Assembly: GCA_022706165.1 (NCBI GenBank)
Contig: JAKJDA010000100.1
Span: forward strand, 1 to 8,871
Direction: 5' to 3'
DNA: 8,871 nucleotides
From: Candidatus Hydrogenedentota bacterium
Lineage (GTDB): Bacteria > Hydrogenedentota > Hydrogenedentia > Hydrogenedentales > SLHB01
Made by a program: the position numbers and the translations under genes. The notes under the pieces were generated by a model. The model ran no database searches. It had not been told where the DNA came from and worked only from the letters and a program-made list of their open reading frames with translations. Shown here one piece after another: positions 7,124 to 8,871 of the stretch (positions within the stretch are counted from its first letter, which is position 1; each line of letters opens with the position of its first letter).

Positions 7124-8044
7124 TTACCCGTGCGGCCTATGGATGCCGATCAGATACCCGGCCCCGAAACAGGCCGCGCCAAGCAACAGCGAAATGATCA
7201 GCCACGCGATGTGCGTCCCGCGGCGTTCCCACATCGCCAAAAAACGACTCCGCAGCCACGTGAGCAGACTCGGCTCGAGCAAGGCCACGATAACGGTGAT
7301 ATTGTCCTTGCCGCCGTTGTCGTTGGCCAGGTTGACCAACCGGGACGCGATTTCCGCCGGCCTGCCGCCTTTCTTGAATTCAGCGGCGATCTCCGAATCC
7401 TTCGCCATGTTGACCAAGCCGTCGGTGCACAACAACAGCATATCGCCGGGAACCGTGTCCCAGGCGTACCCGTCCACGTCAACCGCCTCATGGGTTCCGA
7501 TGCACCGCGTCACGAAATTGCGCCGCGCGTCCGACTCTGCCTCGGACTTCGTCATGAAGCCCGCCTTGACCTGCTCATCCACCCACGAATGATCCTCGGT
7601 CTTGTCGACGATCTCGCCGTTTCGCAGGTGATAGCAGCGCGAATCGCCAACGTTTGCGATATGCGCCCGGCGCGGCTGCACGACCGCCGCCAGGAAGGTG
7701 GTCCCCATGGGACGCCCCGCCTTTACCAGTTCACTGTTGGTTTGGAAAATGCTCGCGTTGGCTTTCTTGATCCATTCCAGCAAAACCGGCAGCGGACTTG
7801 GGGCGGCATCGGGCGCGTCCGGCTCCGCGGGCGGTTGCCTGAGGGCATCCTTCACGATAGCGACGGAAAGCCTGCTCGCAATCTCGCCGCCCGTGTGACC
7901 GCCCAGCCCATCGGCCACGCACAGCATCGCCCCTTCCTCAAACAACCGCAACCCCGGCACATCCTCGCGAAACACGCCGTAGCTGTCTTCGTTGTTCCGT
8001 TTTTTTCGCCCGACATCCGTTTGTGCCGCGATATCGATCCGCAT
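7124..8044 (-). CDS. PP2C-family Ser/Thr protein phosphatase with C-terminal membrane anchor
   Basis: This metal-dependent phosphatase (PPM/Stp type) dephosphorylates Ser/Thr-phosphoproteins. All core motifs are present in the 306 residues: TDVGRKKRNNEDSYG (Glu19, Asp20), VADGLGGHTGGE (Asp45, Gly46), MGTTFLAAVV, ANVGDSRCYHLRNG (Asp134), DHSWV, LLCTDGLVNM (Asp208) and GGKDNITVIV (Asp247, Asn248). The metal-binding Asp residues are intact, so it should be active. A Pro/Ala-rich loop (about 70-86) is inserted before helix PVLLEWIKKA. Residues about 286-301 (HIAWLIISLLLGAACFGAGY) form one membrane helix with a short tail after it, leaving the catalytic domain in the cytoplasm. The ATG at 8044 has GAGGGG about 6 nt upstream. 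No Ser/Thr kinase is present in the window, so its partner is unknown. It is the first gene of the probable minus-strand operon leading into the kinase pair. Confidence 0.93.
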   Translation of the reverse strand: MRIDIAAQTDVGRKKRNNEDSYGVFREDVPGLRLFEEGAMLCVADGLGGHTGGEIASRLSVAIVKDALRQPPAEPDAPDAAPSPLPVLLEWIKKANASIFQTNSELVKAGRPMGTTFLAAVVQPRRAHIANVGDSRCYHLRNGEIVDKTEDHSWVDEQVKAGFMTKSEAESDARRNFVTRCIGTHEAVDVDGYAWDTVPGDMLLLCTDGLVNMAKDSEIAAEFKKGGRPAEIASRLVNLANDNGGKDNITVIVALLEPSLLTWLRSRFLAMWERRGTHIAWLIISLLLGAACFGAGYLIGIHRPHG

Positions 8045-8871
8045 ACGACCCCTCTGCCGCGCATGCCCGACGCGCGTGTCCTCTCACACGCCACTATACC
8101 CTTTCCGGGCGAAGCTGTGCGAACTCGCGCCCCCGGCGCCATGCGCGCAGCGGATCCGCGGCGTTTCGGTCGCATTCCCCCTTGTCGGAACGCTACGCCC
8201 AACAACAGCCGAACCGCCGCCCGTCGTGCACTCAATACCCGGCATTTTATATGCCCCTCCGGCAGGCTTTTGACGGTTGTCCGCCCGACGCGGTTTGAAA
8301 ACCGCCCCGCCGGTATGCTACCGTTTCCCTGCGCCAAAACGCACGCGTACCCGTAGCTCAATGGATAGAGTACTTGGCTACGGACCAAGGGGTTGGGGGT
8401 TCGAGTCCCTCCGGGTACGCCATTCCCCTCTCTTGCCCCATCTTGCAAACCCTTGTCTTTATTGGCCGAAATGCGATCTGTATCATCTGTTACGCTGTTA
8501 TGGATAAATGCCTCTTCATTGCCAAATTTTGCCTCGCTGCACCACGTTTTGCCGGATTTTGGTGCAACCGTTGGGGCAACCAAATTCGCCGCCTTTTGGG
8601 CAAGTAGCCCCGGGTTCCCGCCGCAAAAATCCGGCAACTTGCCCACAGCGTCCGCCGTGTCAATCAGCGTAAGGTGCGTGTAGATATTCGCCGTCAAAGT
8701 CGGCGTGCTGTGCCGCATGGCCTTTTGCGCCACCTGCAACGATACGCCCGCTTTTGCCAACATTGTGCCAAAGGTGTGACGCAATGCGTGAACGTCCACC
8801 ACGCGCCCGGCGCTATCGCTTCGTTCAATGCCCGCCGCCCTGCAATCCGCGTGAAACACTTTCGCCATTTT
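7852..8871 (-). CDS. Tyrosine recombinase (phage-type integrase), C-terminal part; frame open through the tRNA
   Basis: The gene runs off the right edge; the Met codon at 8868 is internal (…KMAKVFHADCRAAGI). Counting from that Met, the catalytic-domain signatures are HALRHTF (His27, Arg30), MRHSTPTLTANIYTHL (His53, nucleophile Tyr63 at 8682-8680) and DTADAVGKLPDF. This is the integrase family that cuts and rejoins att sites. Recognisable homology ends near 8626. After that the frame has no stop: it passes a low-complexity tail, then the antisense of tRNA-Arg (GVPGGTRTPNPLVRSQ), and ends at 7852 inside the PP2C gene in a different frame. The PP2C start is well supported, so the part beyond about 8423 is probably not meaningful protein. 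The real C-terminus may have been altered when the element integrated. Confidence 0.7.
   Translation of the reverse strand, partial: KMAKVFHADCRAAGIERSDSAGRVVDVHALRHTFGTMLAKAGVSLQVAQKAMRHSTPTLTANIYTHLTLIDTADAVGKLPDFCGGNPGLLAQKAANLVAPTVAPKSGKTWCSEAKFGNEEAFIHNSVTDDTDRISANKDKGLQDGAREGNGVPGGTRTPNPLVRSQVLYPLSYGYACVLAQGNGSIPAGRFSNRVGRTTVKSLPEGHIKCRVLSARRAAVRLLLGVAFRQGGMRPKRRGSAARMAPGARVRTASPGKGIVACERTRASGMRGRGVVCGSISRHKRMSGEKNGTTKTATACFARMCRGCGCLRKGRCCAWPMGWAVTRAARLRAGFPSLS
8045..8346. promoter_or_regulatory. Non-coding region between PP2C gene and tRNA-Arg
   Basis: About 300 bp without a recognisable gene. It should hold the promoters of the divergent PP2C gene (-) and tRNA (+). Minus-strand -10-like hexamers are TATAGT at 8098-8093 (giving a leader of about 40 nt) and TATAAA at 8251-8246, both with poor -35 matches. 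On the plus strand TATGCT at 8314-8319 lies about 28 nt before the tRNA. A 16-bp inverted repeat (GCGGTTT-GA-AAACCGC) at 8290-8305 lies just upstream of that box and could be an operator or chance. None of these assignments is strong. Confidence 0.3.
8347..8422 (+). tRNA. tRNA-Arg (anticodon ACG), CCA encoded
   Basis: The cloverleaf folds completely. The acceptor stem is GTACCCG (8347-8353) with CGGGTAC (8412-8418), seven perfect pairs. The D stem is GCTC/GAGT. The anticodon stem CTTGG/CCAAG encloses loop CTACGGA with ACG at 8380-8382. The variable loop is GGGTT, and the T stem GGGGG/CCCTC (one G-T pair) encloses TTCGAGT. Discriminator G8419 is followed by an encoded CCA (8420-8422). ACG normally becomes ICG through A34 deamination and reads CGU, CGC and CGA. 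The 3' end coincides with the edge of foreign-looking DNA carrying an integrase, so this tRNA is probably the integration site. Confidence 0.97.
8420..8871. mobile_element. Left edge of an element integrated at the 3' end of tRNA-Arg
   Basis: The DNA directly after the tRNA is compositionally different: 8461-8520 has 24 G/C in 60 bases (40%), whereas neighbouring genes are clearly GC-rich. It encodes an integrase oriented toward the tRNA. Integrative elements of tyrosine recombinases typically use the T-arm/3' end of a tRNA as attB and leave the tRNA intact, which is what is seen. The att core probably lies within about 8395-8422. The second att copy is outside the window, so the element's extent and cargo are unknown. 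Confidence 0.6.

Noticed and set aside
6450..8356. Two long plus-strand frames (6450-7592 and 7031-8356)
   Set aside because: They cover kinase A and the PP2C gene in antisense and overlap each other. Minus-strand genes there have full motif sets and good ribosome binding sites.
1..8871. CRISPR array, insertion sequence ends or rRNA
   Set aside because: No regularly spaced repeats, no paired terminal inverted repeats with a transposase, and no rRNA-like stretches were seen on reading both strands.

Overview
This window is GC-rich bacterial chromosomal DNA carrying ten protein-coding genes, two of them cut by the window edges, and one tRNA. The organism cannot be fixed from the sequence. The short Pta paired with AckA, the stand-alone CHAD protein, the PP2C phosphatase and an integrase of the 'HALRHTF...TANIYTHL' type would fit a PVC-group or Hydrogenedentes-like bacterium. 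That placement is only an impression.

Layout: positions 1-713 (+) hold the end of a family 2 glycosyltransferase. Its stop lies 14 bp from the stop of a convergent pdxH (728-1327, -). Then, all on the minus strand and read right to left, come a PP2C phosphatase with a C-terminal membrane anchor (8044-7124), two tandem thymidylate-kinase-like proteins sharing an ATGA overlap (7052-6357 and 6360-5620), a CHAD-domain protein (5580-4639) and a 5-formyltetrahydrofolate cyclo-ligase (4574-4002). Gaps of 71, -4, 39 and 64 bp make one transcription unit plausible. A 247-bp gap with a perfect TATAAT box separates this group from pta-ackA (3754-1445), which ends at a likely terminator near 1381-1419.

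At the right end, a tRNA-Arg(ACG) (8347-8419, +, CCA encoded) is followed directly by AT-richer DNA carrying the C-terminal part of a tyrosine recombinase. This is the classical arrangement of an element integrated at a tRNA 3' end. The integrase frame has no stop before the tRNA and runs antisense through it into the start of the PP2C gene.

How the genes fit together: Pta and AckA interconvert acetyl-CoA, acetyl phosphate and acetate with ATP formation. PdxH makes pyridoxal 5'-phosphate and the cyclo-ligase recycles 5-formyl-THF. The most interesting part is the kinase pair plus CHAD protein. Both kinases have P-loop and DRY motifs but lack the canonical dTMP-binding EPGGT segment, and one has Arg in place of the Walker A Lys. 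CHAD domains bind inorganic polyphosphate. A phosphate or polyphosphate-linked function for this trio is a reasonable but untested hypothesis.
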